Notes: generated from the letters alone by a model not told the origin. A DNA stretch of 28,034 nt from an uncultured Propionibacteriaceae bacterium (GCA_938012815.1 CALLVV010000080.1:1-28034), one strand, 5' to 3'. Counted from the first letter of the stretch, positions 6,782 to 14,819 are shown. Numbers and translations are program-made.

Positions 6782-7546
6782 ATGCTGACGCCCGGTGCTT
6801 TTCCAATCCTCGACTTCGACGATGACCCCGACGACCTCATCTCGCCGATGATGTTCGCCGATGTGCAGGCCGAAGGGCCTGGCGTTACCGTGCTGGCGTT
6901 CCTGTCCGAGAAGACGATCAAGACCGCCGAGGGCTGGGAGGTGCGGCGGGTAGGGACCGTACCGTTCGTCACCGTTGAGTACCCGATTTACGAGGCGACG
7001 CGCGGCGGGCAGGTGGTGCGGGTCGTTCCGATGCCGATCGGCGCGGCCGCCGCGGCTCTGGTGACCGAGCGGATGATTCGCTCCGGGGCCGAATCGCTGG
7101 TCGCCGTCGGTTCCTGCGGGGCGCTCCGGAAACTACCGGAGGGGGAGTTTGTCGTTCCCAGCCGAGCGCTGCGCGACGAGGGCACGTCGTACCACTACCT
7201 GAAGGCCGGGGCGTGGGTCGAGACCGACGAGGCGCTGCGCGCCACCGTCGCGAAGGTGGCGCGATCGGCGGGCTTTGGGGCGCAGGTCGCTCCGGTGTGG
7301 ACCACCGACGGCTTCTTCCGTGAGACCCGCGCCCTGGTGGAGCAGCGCAAGTCGCAGGGCTGCGTCGCCGTCGAGATGGAATGCGCCGCGATGGCGGCGA
7401 TCGCAAAGGTCCGCGGAGTGCGCTTCGCCCAACTGCTGTTCACCGCCGACACCCTCGCCGACAACGACTACGACCTTCGCGGCTTCGGCGTCGACTCGCA
7501 CCATGTCGCCCTGTCCCTGGCTCTAGAAGCGGCAGCCGGCTGCTGA
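6782..7546 (+). CDS. Nucleoside phosphorylase family protein
   Basis: PNP/UDP phosphorylase superfamily enzyme (254 residues) that would cleave a nucleoside using phosphate, or hydrolyse it; the exact substrate is uncertain, with uridine phosphorylase-like enzymes the closest by style. Visible features are the phosphate/ribose region PMPIGAAAAALVTERMIRSG, the SCGALRKLPEGEFVVPSRA segment near residues 108-127, and the signature VAVEMECAAMAAIAKVRG near residue 195, containing the Met-Glu pair that contacts ribose. ATG 6782 is preferred over a longer upstream frame that would run into repeat B; a weak GATGAT box lies 6 nt upstream. It stands alone on the plus strand. Confidence 0.9.
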   Translation: MLTPGAFPILDFDDDPDDLISPMMFADVQAEGPGVTVLAFLSEKTIKTAEGWEVRRVGTVPFVTVEYPIYEATRGGQVVRVVPMPIGAAAAALVTERMIRSGAESLVAVGSCGALRKLPEGEFVVPSRALRDEGTSYHYLKAGAWVETDEALRATVAKVARSAGFGAQVAPVWTTDGFFRETRALVEQRKSQGCVAVEMECAAMAAIAKVRGVRFAQLLFTADTLADNDYDLRGFGVDSHHVALSLALEAAAGC

Positions 7547-7559
7547 GCCCACGTCGGCG

Positions 7560-8029
7560 CTGGGCCTCTTGGCCCTCGACGGTCGTCACCGGGATTTGCT
7601 CCGCCCAAGCGGGATACCGTCGAACCGTCATCTCGCCTGGGCTGGTTCGCTCCCTTTCGGGCAGCGACGGGCTTGAGTGCGGACGGGCTGGTCGACGGCC
7701 ATGCCTGCTGAGACTGCCGGTTGGTGTGAAGGTAGCGGAACTGGTCGCTGACATCCGTGCTGGCCCACGACGTCCCAACACAAGTCGGGCGTCGCAGGAA
7801 TACTTACAAGGATCGGCGTCGACCGACGACCACGATCATCGCGACGGCCCGTCCCGGGGGACTGCCCGTCCCGGCGGCGCAACTGGTGACAGACATGGCC
7901 CCGGTTTCGTCCAGTTACCGCCACGACCTGATCCAGGATCCGGGTCTTGTCCTTCTTCAACGCGGTCTGGTGGGCCTTCGCGTACTTCGTGGTGACCTCC
8001 ATCCGATCAGCCAACGACAGATCCTTCAC
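7560..8029 (-). pseudogene. Decayed DDE transposase (integrase-like)
   Basis: From GTG 8029 the minus strand reads LSLADRMEVTTKYAKAH, then KKDKTRILDQVVAVTGRNR and a basic stretch ending near RRDDRGRRSTP. This is the N-terminal helix-turn-helix of a family of actinobacterial rve-type transposases that I recognise by eye. After about 7802 the match is lost. A different frame (about 7560-7781) keeps weak resemblance to the linker region, suggesting at least one frameshift. The catalytic DDE domain is absent. No terminal inverted repeats or target duplication were found. Confidence 0.55.
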
Positions 8030-8120
8030 ATCCCCTCGCCGCCCGCCCCACCCATCTTCTGAGGAAACCGGGTGAGGCACGACCCCTACCCACGCGGGGA
8101 CTATGAGTCTCGTCGAAGGA

Positions 8121-8149
8121 TTGACAGTGAGGCGCCGCAATACTAGCGT
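8121..8149 (+). promoter_or_regulatory. Strong promoter TTGACA-N17-TAGCGT
   Basis: A consensus -35 TTGACA (8121-8126) lies 17 nt before TAGCGT (8144-8149), the best-formed promoter in the window. It points to the operon starting at 8232 and leaves a leader of about 75 nt. Confidence 0.6.
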
Positions 8150-8150
8150 C

Positions 8151-8163
8151 GGTAATGGTTACC
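8151..8163. promoter_or_regulatory. Palindrome GGTAATGGTTACC at the predicted start site
   Basis: A perfect 5-bp inverted repeat around TGG overlaps the predicted transcription start of the preceding promoter. That is where a repressor would block initiation. No regulator gene is adjacent. Confidence 0.4.
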
Positions 8164-8231
8164 TACTCGTAATTTAGTGAGTTACACGAGAGTCCATAGT
8201 GTGATGGATGACGCAACGAAGGGGTTTGACC

Positions 8232-8825
8232 ATGATGATCCGATGGCGCGCGGCGCTCGGTATCACAGGAGCTTTTCTTCTGGCGGTGGGGGCCGTGTCT
8301 CCTACGGCGAGGGCAGAAGATCAGGATGGCGAGTCCACCTCGCTTGTCACGGTTTCAGATCTCTCTGACTCGACAAATCAGACGCAGACGCTGCCGGAGG
8401 CAACTGCGGTGGTGAGGTCGGAGGGAACGGTCGAGGGGGAAACGGACGCGGATCATCCTGAAACTGTTCCGTCCGGGTGGAAACCCTCGCCCGCCGGATG
8501 CAAGGGATCCACGGATTACCCTCACAGGAGCGGAAACATGGTCTCGGTCCATGCCGTGACCCAGTGTGATCGGGCTGTGGAGCGGGCCGAGGTGGTCACC
8601 GTCGTGTTGCGAGACCGCTGGTGGGGAGGAGAGTACGTGATGTCCGGGTCTTCCGGCCACGACAACGACACTTGGTCTGGTAGAGCCACTCCGCACTCCA
8701 CCTGCCGGAACGAGGGAGATTTCATGTTCCGTGCGTACTCGATGCATGCCTCTCTTGAAGGCGGAACCGTCTATAAGTCGACGACGAGGAACTGGGACCC
8801 TGAAATAAGCTACTTCTGGTGCTGA
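8232..8825 (+). CDS. Secreted cysteine-containing protein, unknown function
   Basis: Exported protein of about 197 residues with a clear Sec signal peptide: charged start MMIRWR, hydrophobic GITGAFLLAVGAV, and a likely cleavage site after TARA. The mature part has an acidic Thr/Glu-rich linker followed by a globular C-terminal domain (about residues 90-197) with four cysteines, likely two disulphides, and the segments SVHAVTQCDRA, LRDRWWGGEYVMSGSSG, ATPHSTCRNEG and a terminal FWC. Small secreted actinobacterial proteins with a similar layout exist, but I know no function. ATG 8232 is chosen because AAGGGG precedes it at 7 nt; an upstream in-frame ATG (8208) lacks this. It is first gene of a tight three-gene operon. 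Confidence 0.8.
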   Translation: MMIRWRAALGITGAFLLAVGAVSPTARAEDQDGESTSLVTVSDLSDSTNQTQTLPEATAVVRSEGTVEGETDADHPETVPSGWKPSPAGCKGSTDYPHRSGNMVSVHAVTQCDRAVERAEVVTVVLRDRWWGGEYVMSGSSGHDNDTWSGRATPHSTCRNEGDFMFRAYSMHASLEGGTVYKSTTRNWDPEISYFWC

Positions 8826-8826
8826 G

Positions 8827-9405
8827 ATGGCGGGACTAGGTGGCGCTCGTTCGGTTCTGGTTCCGATGGTCGTCCTCGCGGCACTCGCTGTGGAAGGATG
8901 CTCCGGCTCGGAAGAGGGCGGCTCTCATCCCAGCGCCTCGTCATCCTCCGAGGAGACGATGATTGCCGTGCAGGCCCCACCAGATTCTGCGCCCGACGCG
9001 ACCGTGAATGGGATTGCGATCCCACCACTGTCCTCTATTTGGTATAGCGACTCCAGCAGTTCCTTTCATACTGCACGACCGACGATCGAGCCGAACGAGG
9101 TCATCGCGATCCCTACGAGCGGTCCAGTGCGGATCACGGTGAATTCTCCTGTGATTCCCGCGCAGGTTTTTGTACGTGAGTTCACGGGCTATGACGCTGA
9201 AGGGATTCCTTCTGATGAGCGGCCAACGATCGAATGCGTGACGGAAGGGCAGACCTGCACCTTGGATTCAAATGGGGATTCAGTGACCGCCGCAGTGGAG
9301 CTTGACAGCGCTACCGTGTTTGTGACGGTGGAGGTCTATTACCACATCGATTCGCTGGATGCGGAGTATCCATATGACATCGTGACCTATGGTTTCAGGG
9401 TATGA
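8827..9405 (+). CDS. Putative lipoprotein, unknown function
   Basis: Likely exported lipoprotein of 192 residues. A hydrophobic stretch VLVPMVVLAALAVEGC ends in a lipobox-like site with Cys25; the -2 Glu is unusual, so lipidation is probable but not certain. A Ser/Glu-rich tether follows, then a beta-rich domain without a recognised family. Two cysteines (IECVTEGQTCTL) probably form a disulphide. It begins one base after the stop of the secreted-protein gene, and the next gene follows within 25 nt, so the three are almost certainly co-transcribed. Its role may be linked to the secreted partner at the cell surface; this is inference. Confidence 0.78.
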   Translation: MAGLGGARSVLVPMVVLAALAVEGCSGSEEGGSHPSASSSSEETMIAVQAPPDSAPDATVNGIAIPPLSSIWYSDSSSSFHTARPTIEPNEVIAIPTSGPVRITVNSPVIPAQVFVREFTGYDAEGIPSDERPTIECVTEGQTCTLDSNGDSVTAAVELDSATVFVTVEVYYHIDSLDAEYPYDIVTYGFRV

Positions 9406-9429
9406 GGGTGTGTGCTAAGAGGTGCGGTA

Positions 9430-10071
9430 GTGCGGGTAAGTGACCTGGTGGGTGAGGAGCACGAGCGTGCGGTGCGAGTCCTGCTTCCAGTCCGCGGAGT
9501 TCATGGCCAGTGGCACGCCTGGGCCGATATCGTCCCAGGCGCGGTGATTGACGGCGCCACGACGTGGGAACAGATCAGCGACGGCGCGCCCGCGCTGGTG
9601 CAACCTCCGTATGGGTCCCTGTCGGAGCAGACCTCCGAGGCGCTCGTCACTGCTCTCGCCAGGGACGGGGAGAGGGAGTGCGACTTCATCCACTGGGCCG
9701 GCTACGCCGAGGATGATGTCCTACCGCGCGAGGACGTGGTTGTGCCCGCATGGGCGCTGCCTCTCGTCCGGAGGCTGTCGGTGGACCCAAAGAAGTCCAT
9801 CCGACAGGGTATGCCGCTGGATATCGTCGTGATCCGCGAGCCACTGTCCTGGCTTGCCCGCGAGCTCCCTTGGCACACACAGCAGTGCCCGATGCTGATC
9901 CTGCCCCACGACCGTAGTTTTGTCGCGGCCTGCCCGATCTACCACGACTCGGTGTACATCGGGTGCACGCGGGAGTTGGGGGATTCCCTCCTGGCGGCTG
10001 ACCTCGACAGCTACCCGATCTCGCTCGACAGCGTGATCCGAGGGACCATCGACTGGCAGCCCCAGACCTAG
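9430..10071 (+). CDS. Uncharacterised cytosolic protein of the 8.2-10.1 kb operon
   Basis: A soluble protein of about 213 residues with no signal peptide or membrane segment. The C-terminal half has a pattern I associate with uncharacterised actinobacterial proteins: CDFIHWAGYAEDD, then after a variable stretch LILPHDRSFVAACPIYHDSVYIGCTREL. No enzymatic motif is evident. GTG 9430 is preferred because AAGAGG lies 7 nt upstream; a GTG at 9412 is also in frame but has a poorly spaced site. It is last gene of the operon. Unlike the two exported partners it should stay in the cytoplasm, so it may regulate, protect against or process them, but nothing in the sequence decides this. Confidence 0.75.
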   Translation: MRVSDLVGEEHERAVRVLLPVRGVHGQWHAWADIVPGAVIDGATTWEQISDGAPALVQPPYGSLSEQTSEALVTALARDGERECDFIHWAGYAEDDVLPREDVVVPAWALPLVRRLSVDPKKSIRQGMPLDIVVIREPLSWLARELPWHTQQCPMLILPHDRSFVAACPIYHDSVYIGCTRELGDSLLAADLDSYPISLDSVIRGTIDWQPQT

Positions 10072-10379
10072 GCGACACCGAGAGGAGTTGAGAAAGACCG
10101 TCCGCCCAACGGAATTACCTACCCAGGAGACGGTCGCGACCAACCTGCTGGACCACTCTAGGAGGCTCAATCAGAAACCCGTGCTCGTTCGGCATGACGC
10201 CTGCTTAAAAACGTTTCCCTACGGGAACCAGAGTTCAGATCCCCTTGCCTAGGGTTGAACGCTCACCGGTATCTGCGCTCGCTACCTAGGCAGTGACGGG
10301 GGTTCTATCCCGCTGCACCACAGCATGGAGCGCCTCTTGAACGATGCAGAAGCACAGGCGCAACCGGAGGAGGATCGAC
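10072..10379. other. Intergenic region with hairpins
   Basis: No gene seen. It contains a 7-bp inverted repeat after the operon (10096-10102 and 10129-10135), an AT-rich patch near 10205-10212, and a GC stem ending GCTGCACCA near 10318 that superficially recalls a tRNA 3' end but has no matching acceptor strand. Confidence 0.5.
10096..10135 (+). terminator. Possible terminator-like inverted repeat
   Basis: GACCGTC and GACGGTC flank a 26-nt loop shortly after the operon stop at 10071. There is no following T-run, so it is at best a weak or factor-dependent terminator. Confidence 0.2.
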
Positions 10380-11147
10380 ATGTTTGAGCCGCTGCTGGCG
10401 ACACTCGATACGATCCGGCTGCGCTCGGGAACCCTCGCTCCAGGACCGATCGTCAGAGAAACCAGCGCCGATGGCTCGGAAATCAGGATCGTCTACAGCG
10501 CGTGTCCCAAGTCCACACTGCCGGACATCATCCGCCGCGAAATCTTTTCGGCGCACGAGAGGAGCGCACAGTTCGAATGGAAGCTCTACGGCCATGACCG
10601 GCCCACGCGACTCCATATGGCGCTACTGGCAGCAGGGCTGATCCCTGGAGACCGGGAGACGGTTTTGGCTCTCGACCTCCGCCAACTCCCGGAAGCCGTG
10701 AAAACTGGAATGGAGGTGACCTTGCCGGCAGTTCGAGCCAGCGTTGCCCAACTCGCCGACTACGCACAGATCTCCCGGGAGAGTGGCCGTAGCGGAGTCG
10801 ACACTGAGCAGAACCAACTCGCCGCTACCATGACCGACGACCCCGACCGCCTCCAAGTTCACATCGTCTATGTCGACGGCTCGCCCGTCTCAGCCGGCCG
10901 CCTTCTCTTGGACCGGTCGTCCGCGGCGGCAGAGCTGGCCGGGGGTCGCACCGCCCCCGCGCATCGACGGCTCGGATATTTCACCACGACAGTGCTCAGC
11001 CGCATAGCGGCTGCCATCGAGGCGGGGGCCGAGACCCTTTGGGTGGACGCGCTGCCAGCATCGGCACCGGTTCTGACCAGGCTGGGCTTCATCCCAGTGA
11101 CCTGGACCCAACCCTATGTGGCAGACAGTGCCGCAGACTTGGAGTGA
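10380..11147 (+). CDS. GNAT-like acetyltransferase
   Basis: Protein of about 255 residues resembling two-part GNAT acetyltransferases. The N-terminal half contains FEWKLYGHDRPTRLHMALLAAGLIPGDRETVLALDL, a pattern common in such enzymes. The C-terminal half has the beta strand VHIVYVDGSPVSAGRLLLD, then a loop HRRLGYFTTTVLSRIAAAI at the acetyl-CoA position, and APVLTRLGFIPV. The acetyl-CoA loop is degenerate compared with Q/RxxGxG/A. The start ATG 10380 is well supported by GGAGGA 5-9 nt upstream. The stop overlaps the GTG of a defective MFS transporter gene in a GTGA junction, suggesting a modification/export pair. Substrate unknown. Confidence 0.78.
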   Translation: MFEPLLATLDTIRLRSGTLAPGPIVRETSADGSEIRIVYSACPKSTLPDIIRREIFSAHERSAQFEWKLYGHDRPTRLHMALLAAGLIPGDRETVLALDLRQLPEAVKTGMEVTLPAVRASVAQLADYAQISRESGRSGVDTEQNQLAATMTDDPDRLQVHIVYVDGSPVSAGRLLLDRSSAAAELAGGRTAPAHRRLGYFTTTVLSRIAAAIEAGAETLWVDALPASAPVLTRLGFIPVTWTQPYVADSAADLE

Positions 11148-11662
11148 TCGCCTACGTTTTCCCACCCGCATGTGGACCTCGCCCCGATGTGGTCCCGTCG
11201 TGGTCTCGTCCGTTCACACTCCTTCTGGTGTCCAGGACGATCACCCGCTTCGGCTCGATCGTCACTTCGACGACCATCCTGCTGCATGTCGCTCACCTGA
11301 CAGAGTCGCCCTTTGCAACCGGCAGCGTTGCGGTCGTCCACCTGCTCTCCCCTTCTGGCGCTGAGTCTCTACGGTGGACACCGGCTGATCACTTTGACCG
11401 GCGCAGGCCAGCCCTCATTTCTGAGACCGTACTGATGTTGGTAGCAACCGTCCTGTGCGGCACGTCCATGCTCCAACAGCCGTCGATGACTGTGCTGCAT
11501 GTCCTGGGCGCAGCTTCCAGTGCGCTGGCGTCAGTCCAGCGGGCCACCTTGGTCATCGGCGGGGGCCTGGCCATCACGTTAACCTGTCTGCTCGCTGTGC
11601 TCACCCCGTCGTTGCGGACTGTGAACGTGAAGTTAGACGAAACCGAAGCCGACATTTCTTGA
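11144..11662 (+). pseudogene. MFS transporter with large internal deletion
   Basis: An open frame of about 172 codons that joins the beginning and end of an MFS efflux protein of the EntS-like type. The first part contains RPFTLLLVSRTITRFGSIV, the DHFDRRRPALISETVLML loop after helix 2-3, and a hydrophobic stretch to about ASVQRATL, corresponding to helices 1-4. It then continues directly into VIGGGLAITLTCLLAVLTPSLR, which resembles the last helix, and a short polar tail. Intact members are about 400 residues, so some 230 central residues are missing, yet the frame is kept. The product is unlikely to transport. The GTG at 11144 overlaps the stop of the acetyltransferase gene, indicating translational coupling. 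Confidence 0.65.
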
Positions 11663-12040
11663 GTGGCTGCCGAGCCCCCGCCCCACTTGGCCCAGTGGAT
11701 CGGGAAACCGCATCAGCCCGGAACCCACCGCTCTCACCACCACCTGAAACAACACCACTCGAAGGGACTTGACCCTTCCAAACGTCAAACCGTCACCCAT
11801 GTCCCGAGACATCACAGTGAGCGCCAGCGAGCCGGTCGCCTCGAAACCACAGTGCCCTTGTCCGGAGACTCGTGATCGGGTTCGCCACTCAATCGCCGGA
11901 CGGTTTCGACACGGGCCGCTCATTCCTCACGCCCCGACTCAACCAGCTTCTTCAAGGGATGAATAGCTCAACCAGCTTCTGGAAGGGGCACGCCCTCGTG
12001 AAGAGTGCGGATTTTGTTTCCGGCTAGCACAATTGGGCCC
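11663..12040. other. Gene-free stretch before ilvA
   Basis: No credible gene. It holds a short palindrome (ATGTCccgaGACAT at 11799-11812) of a type I associate with ends of actinobacterial insertion sequences, then repeat copy C with a partial extra unit, then a weak CACAAT box 7 nt before the ilvA GTG. Confidence 0.5.
11902..11985. repeat. Intergenic repeat copy C with partial duplication
   Basis: The unit 11902-11950 starts GGTTTCGACACGG, has the centre TTCCTCACGCCCCG and ends CTCAACCAGCTTC; it closely matches copy B. The tail CTCAACCAGCTTCT occurs again at about 11966-11979, a local partial duplication. Confidence 0.6.
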
Positions 12041-13309
12041 GTGACTGTGCTTTCCGATCTGGCTGCCCTCGTTCCCGACGCCCGCGACCGATTGAAGGGA
12101 GTGGCCCGCGTCACCCCCGTCGAGTTGAACCAGCGGCTCACGGAGGCCACCGGTTCCGAGGTGTGGTTGAAACGCGAGGACCTCCAGCCCGTGCGTTCCT
12201 ACAAGCTGCGGGGCGCCTACAACTTGATCTCGCAGATCTCCCCCGAGACCCGGGACGCCGGTGTGGTGTGCGCGTCGGCCGGCAACCACGGGCAGGGGGT
12301 CGCGTTCGCGGCGGCGACGCTGGGTATCGGCGCGGTTGTCTACGTTCCCACCACCACGCCCAGGCAGAAACGCGACCGTATCCAGGCGCTGGGACGCGGT
12401 CACGTCGAGCTGGTGATGGAGGGCTCCACCTACGACCAGGCCTCCAGGGCCGCGGCTCGGTTCGCGGAGAGCAACGGCCGCATCCTCGTACCCGCCTTCA
12501 ACGACCCCCGCACCGCCGCCGGGCAGGGCACCGCCATCGCGGAGGCCGTCGAGCAGCTCGGGTTCGTGCCGGACGTCGTGATCCTGCCCGTCGGTGGCGG
12601 GGGTTTGATGTCGGGTGCCGCAGCCTGGTTGCGCACCCACCACCCGCAGGTGCGGATCATCGGAGTGGAACCGGACGGGGCACCGTGCGTGGCGGCCGCG
12701 ATCTCCGCGGGTCGCCCGTTCCCGCTCAACAACATCGACACCTTCGTCGACGGTGCCGCTGTCAGTCTCGTGGGCGACTACACCTTCGACGTCATCAATG
12801 AGGCGAGGATCGAACTGACCCGCATCCCTGAGGGGCAGGTGTGCTCCGAAATGCTCGCCATGTACCAGACCGACGGCATCATCGCCGAACCCGCCGGGGC
12901 CCTCGCGGCCGCCGCCCTGCCCACCGGCGGGGTGGGCTCGCGTGTCCACATCCCCGCCGGGTCGCGGGTGCTGAGCATCGTCTCGGGCGGCAACAACGAC
13001 GTCGCCCGCTACGCCGACGTCGTGGAACGGTCGCTGCTGCACGAGGGTCGCAAGCACTACTTCCTGGTCAACTTCCCGCAGCAGCCGGGCGCGTTGCGGC
13101 GTTTCCTCGACGAGGTGCTCGGCCCCGACGACGACATCACCTACTTCGAGTACGTGAAACGCTCCAGCCGGGAAGTCGGCCCGGCCCTGGTCGGCGTCGA
13201 ACTCAGCAACCCCGGGGACTACCGCTTCCTCCTGGCCCGCATCACCGAATGCGGCATGGAGGTCAACGAGGTCGATTCCACCAGCCCCTACTTCCGTTTC
13301 CTCGTCTGA
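12041..13309 (+). CDS. ilvA: Threonine ammonia-lyase IlvA
   Basis: PLP-dependent threonine dehydratase that converts threonine to 2-oxobutanoate and ammonia, the first committed step of isoleucine synthesis. The predicted protein has 422 residues. The PLP lysine is Lys55 in SYKLRGAYN, SAGNHGQGVA binds the substrate carboxylate, and the glycine loop PVGGGGLMSG lies near 183-191 for PLP phosphate. A C-terminal regulatory domain of about 90 residues (HYFLVNFPQQPGALRRF onward) matches the short, single ACT-like type rather than the two-domain E. coli enzyme, so isoleucine feedback is plausible. GTG 12041 is chosen because family members begin near here; an in-frame GTG 36 nt earlier is less likely. 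It is a single-gene unit. Confidence 0.95.
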   Translation: MTVLSDLAALVPDARDRLKGVARVTPVELNQRLTEATGSEVWLKREDLQPVRSYKLRGAYNLISQISPETRDAGVVCASAGNHGQGVAFAAATLGIGAVVYVPTTTPRQKRDRIQALGRGHVELVMEGSTYDQASRAAARFAESNGRILVPAFNDPRTAAGQGTAIAEAVEQLGFVPDVVILPVGGGGLMSGAAAWLRTHHPQVRIIGVEPDGAPCVAAAISAGRPFPLNNIDTFVDGAAVSLVGDYTFDVINEARIELTRIPEGQVCSEMLAMYQTDGIIAEPAGALAAAALPTGGVGSRVHIPAGSRVLSIVSGGNNDVARYADVVERSLLHEGRKHYFLVNFPQQPGALRRFLDEVLGPDDDITYFEYVKRSSREVGPALVGVELSNPGDYRFLLARITECGMEVNEVDSTSPYFRFLV

Positions 13310-13441
13310 CTGGCCCGACCAGGCGAGGAGAACACGTCACCCAGCACGAATGTCCCGGCGCGGTCACTTCATGAGCCGACCCCGGGTCGCAACTCGTCAC
13401 CGACGGCGCACGTCACGAACATTGCATGCGAAAATACGCGT

Positions 13442-13795
13442 GTGCATGTTGAGCGAGTGGTCCCAAACCTGACGGTGTCCGATCTGTCCGCTGCGGTGCA
13501 GGAGCACTCGAGCGTTCTGGGGTTTCGCGTCCTCATGGATCACGGCTGGATCATCACCCTCGGAGATGACGCTGGCCATCAGCTCAGCGTGATGACCCAC
13601 GACGCCTCCGCACCGGTCAACCCGGACGTGTCGATTTTCGTCGATGACGTCCATGAGGCACTCACCCGCGTGAAGCAGGCGGGTCTGGACGTGGTTCACC
13701 CATTGACGGATGAACCCTGGGGGGTGAGGCGGTTCTTCTACCGCGCCTCGGATGGGCGGGTCATCAATATCGGCATGCACATCGCCTCCGAGTGA
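13442..13795 (+). CDS. VOC (glyoxalase/bleomycin resistance-like) protein
   Basis: Small protein of 117 residues with the vicinal oxygen chelate fold. The beta-alpha-beta-beta-beta layout is visible: VVPNLTVSDLSAAVQEHSSVLGFRV, then DAGHQLSVMTH, FVDDVHEALTRVKQAGLDVV, and the ending RRFFYRASDGRVINIG. The metal-binding His/Glu positions of glyoxalase I are only partly present, so the function (binding, resistance or a metabolic role) is open. GTG 13442 is the first sensible start and no Shine-Dalgarno sequence is visible, so it may be leaderless. It lies between ilvA and the convergent ispH, 48 nt from the latter. Confidence 0.85.
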   Translation: MHVERVVPNLTVSDLSAAVQEHSSVLGFRVLMDHGWIITLGDDAGHQLSVMTHDASAPVNPDVSIFVDDVHEALTRVKQAGLDVVHPLTDEPWGVRRFFYRASDGRVINIGMHIASE

Positions 13796-13843
13796 TCTGG
13801 AGGCCACCGGACGACTGAAACCGCCGGCGGTCAGGTGCCGGTC

Positions 13844-14806
13844 TCAGACGGGGTCGTGTTCCTTGATGGCGCGGCGCAGCTCGGGCGGTAGGGCGAAGGT
13901 CAGGTTCTCCTCCATGAGGCTTTCCTCCTCGGCCTTCGGGAAACCCCGCTCCCTCAACAGCTCCAGCGCCCCCTGCACCAGTTCGTCGGGCACGGAAGCC
14001 CCCGAGGTCAGGCCGATGGTGGAGACGCCGTCGAGCCAGGCGTCCTGGATCTCGTGGGGGTAGTCGATGCGCTCGGAGCGTTTCGCCCCGGCCTCGAGCG
14101 CGACCTCCACCAGGCGCATCGAGTTCGACGAGTTCCGCGACCCGACCACGATCATCAGGTCGCAGTGGGGTGCGATCTGCTTGACCGCCTGCTGCCGGTT
14201 CTGGGTGGCGTAGCAGATGTCGTCGGTGGGTGGGCTCATCAGCAGCGGAAACTTCTGCTGCAGGCGGGTGACGGTCTCCATGGTCTCGTCGACGCTGAGG
14301 GTGGTCTGCGACAACCAGACGAAGGGTTTGTCGGCGGGCAGGTCGAGGCGGTCGACATCGTCGGGGCTCTCCAGGAGGGTGGTACGGTCCGGGGCCTCCC
14401 CCATGGTGCCCTCCACCTCCTCGTGCCCGGCGTGTCCGATCAGGAGGATGTCGGTGTCCTTGGCGGCGAACCGTTTCGCCTCGCGGTGCACCTTCGTCAC
14501 GAGCGGGCAGGTGGCGTCGATGGTGCGCAGCTCGCGGCGGGCCGCCTCCTCACGCACCGCCGGGGAGACCCCGTGCGCGGAGAACACCACCAGGGCATCG
14601 GCGGGCACCTCGTCCAGTTCGTCGACGAAGATCACCCCCCGCTCCTCGAGGGTCGAGACGACGTGCTTGTTGTGCACGATCTGTTTGCGCACGTAGATGG
14701 GCGGGCCGTAGGTCTCGAGGGCCTTCTCCACGGTGGTGACGGCACGGTCCACGCCCGCGCAGTATCCGCGTGGCGCAGCGACGATGACCCGCTTGCTGGT
14801 GCTCAT
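13844..14806 (-). CDS. ispH: 4-hydroxy-3-methylbut-2-enyl diphosphate reductase IspH
   Basis: Last enzyme of the MEP pathway; it reduces HMBPP to IPP and DMAPP. The 320-residue protein is of normal length. The three cysteines that hold the [4Fe-4S] cluster are present: Cys16 (RGYCAGV), Cys100 (DATCPLV) and Cys198 (DDICYAT). Catalytic/substrate residues include the histidines in IVHN, SAHGV and GHAGHEE and the SRNSSNS and TSGASVP motifs. ATG 14806 has TACACT 7 nt upstream, so the transcript is probably leaderless. It supplies isoprenoid precursors used by the prenyl synthase encoded at 19269. It follows a YwiC-like gene on the same strand after a 55-nt gap. Confidence 0.97.
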   Translation of the reverse strand: MSTSKRVIVAAPRGYCAGVDRAVTTVEKALETYGPPIYVRKQIVHNKHVVSTLEERGVIFVDELDEVPADALVVFSAHGVSPAVREEAARRELRTIDATCPLVTKVHREAKRFAAKDTDILLIGHAGHEEVEGTMGEAPDRTTLLESPDDVDRLDLPADKPFVWLSQTTLSVDETMETVTRLQQKFPLLMSPPTDDICYATQNRQQAVKQIAPHCDLMIVVGSRNSSNSMRLVEVALEAGAKRSERIDYPHEIQDAWLDGVSTIGLTSGASVPDELVQGALELLRERGFPKAEEESLMEENLTFALPPELRRAIKEHDPV

Positions 14807-14813
14807 GCGGGCC

Positions 14814-14819
14814 AGTGTA
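14814..14819 (-). promoter_or_regulatory. Putative -10 box of ispH, leaderless
   Basis: TACACT on the minus strand, 7 nt before the ispH ATG. Confidence 0.5.

Noticed and set aside
10288..10321. Possible tRNA 3' end (GGTTCTATCCC...CACCA)
   Set aside because: The T-arm does not pair properly and no complementary acceptor strand or anticodon arm lies within 100 nt upstream.
11633..11923. Minus-strand frame of 96 codons in the gap before ilvA
   Set aside because: No start signal, no domain, and it spans the MFS remnant end and a repeat-like palindrome.
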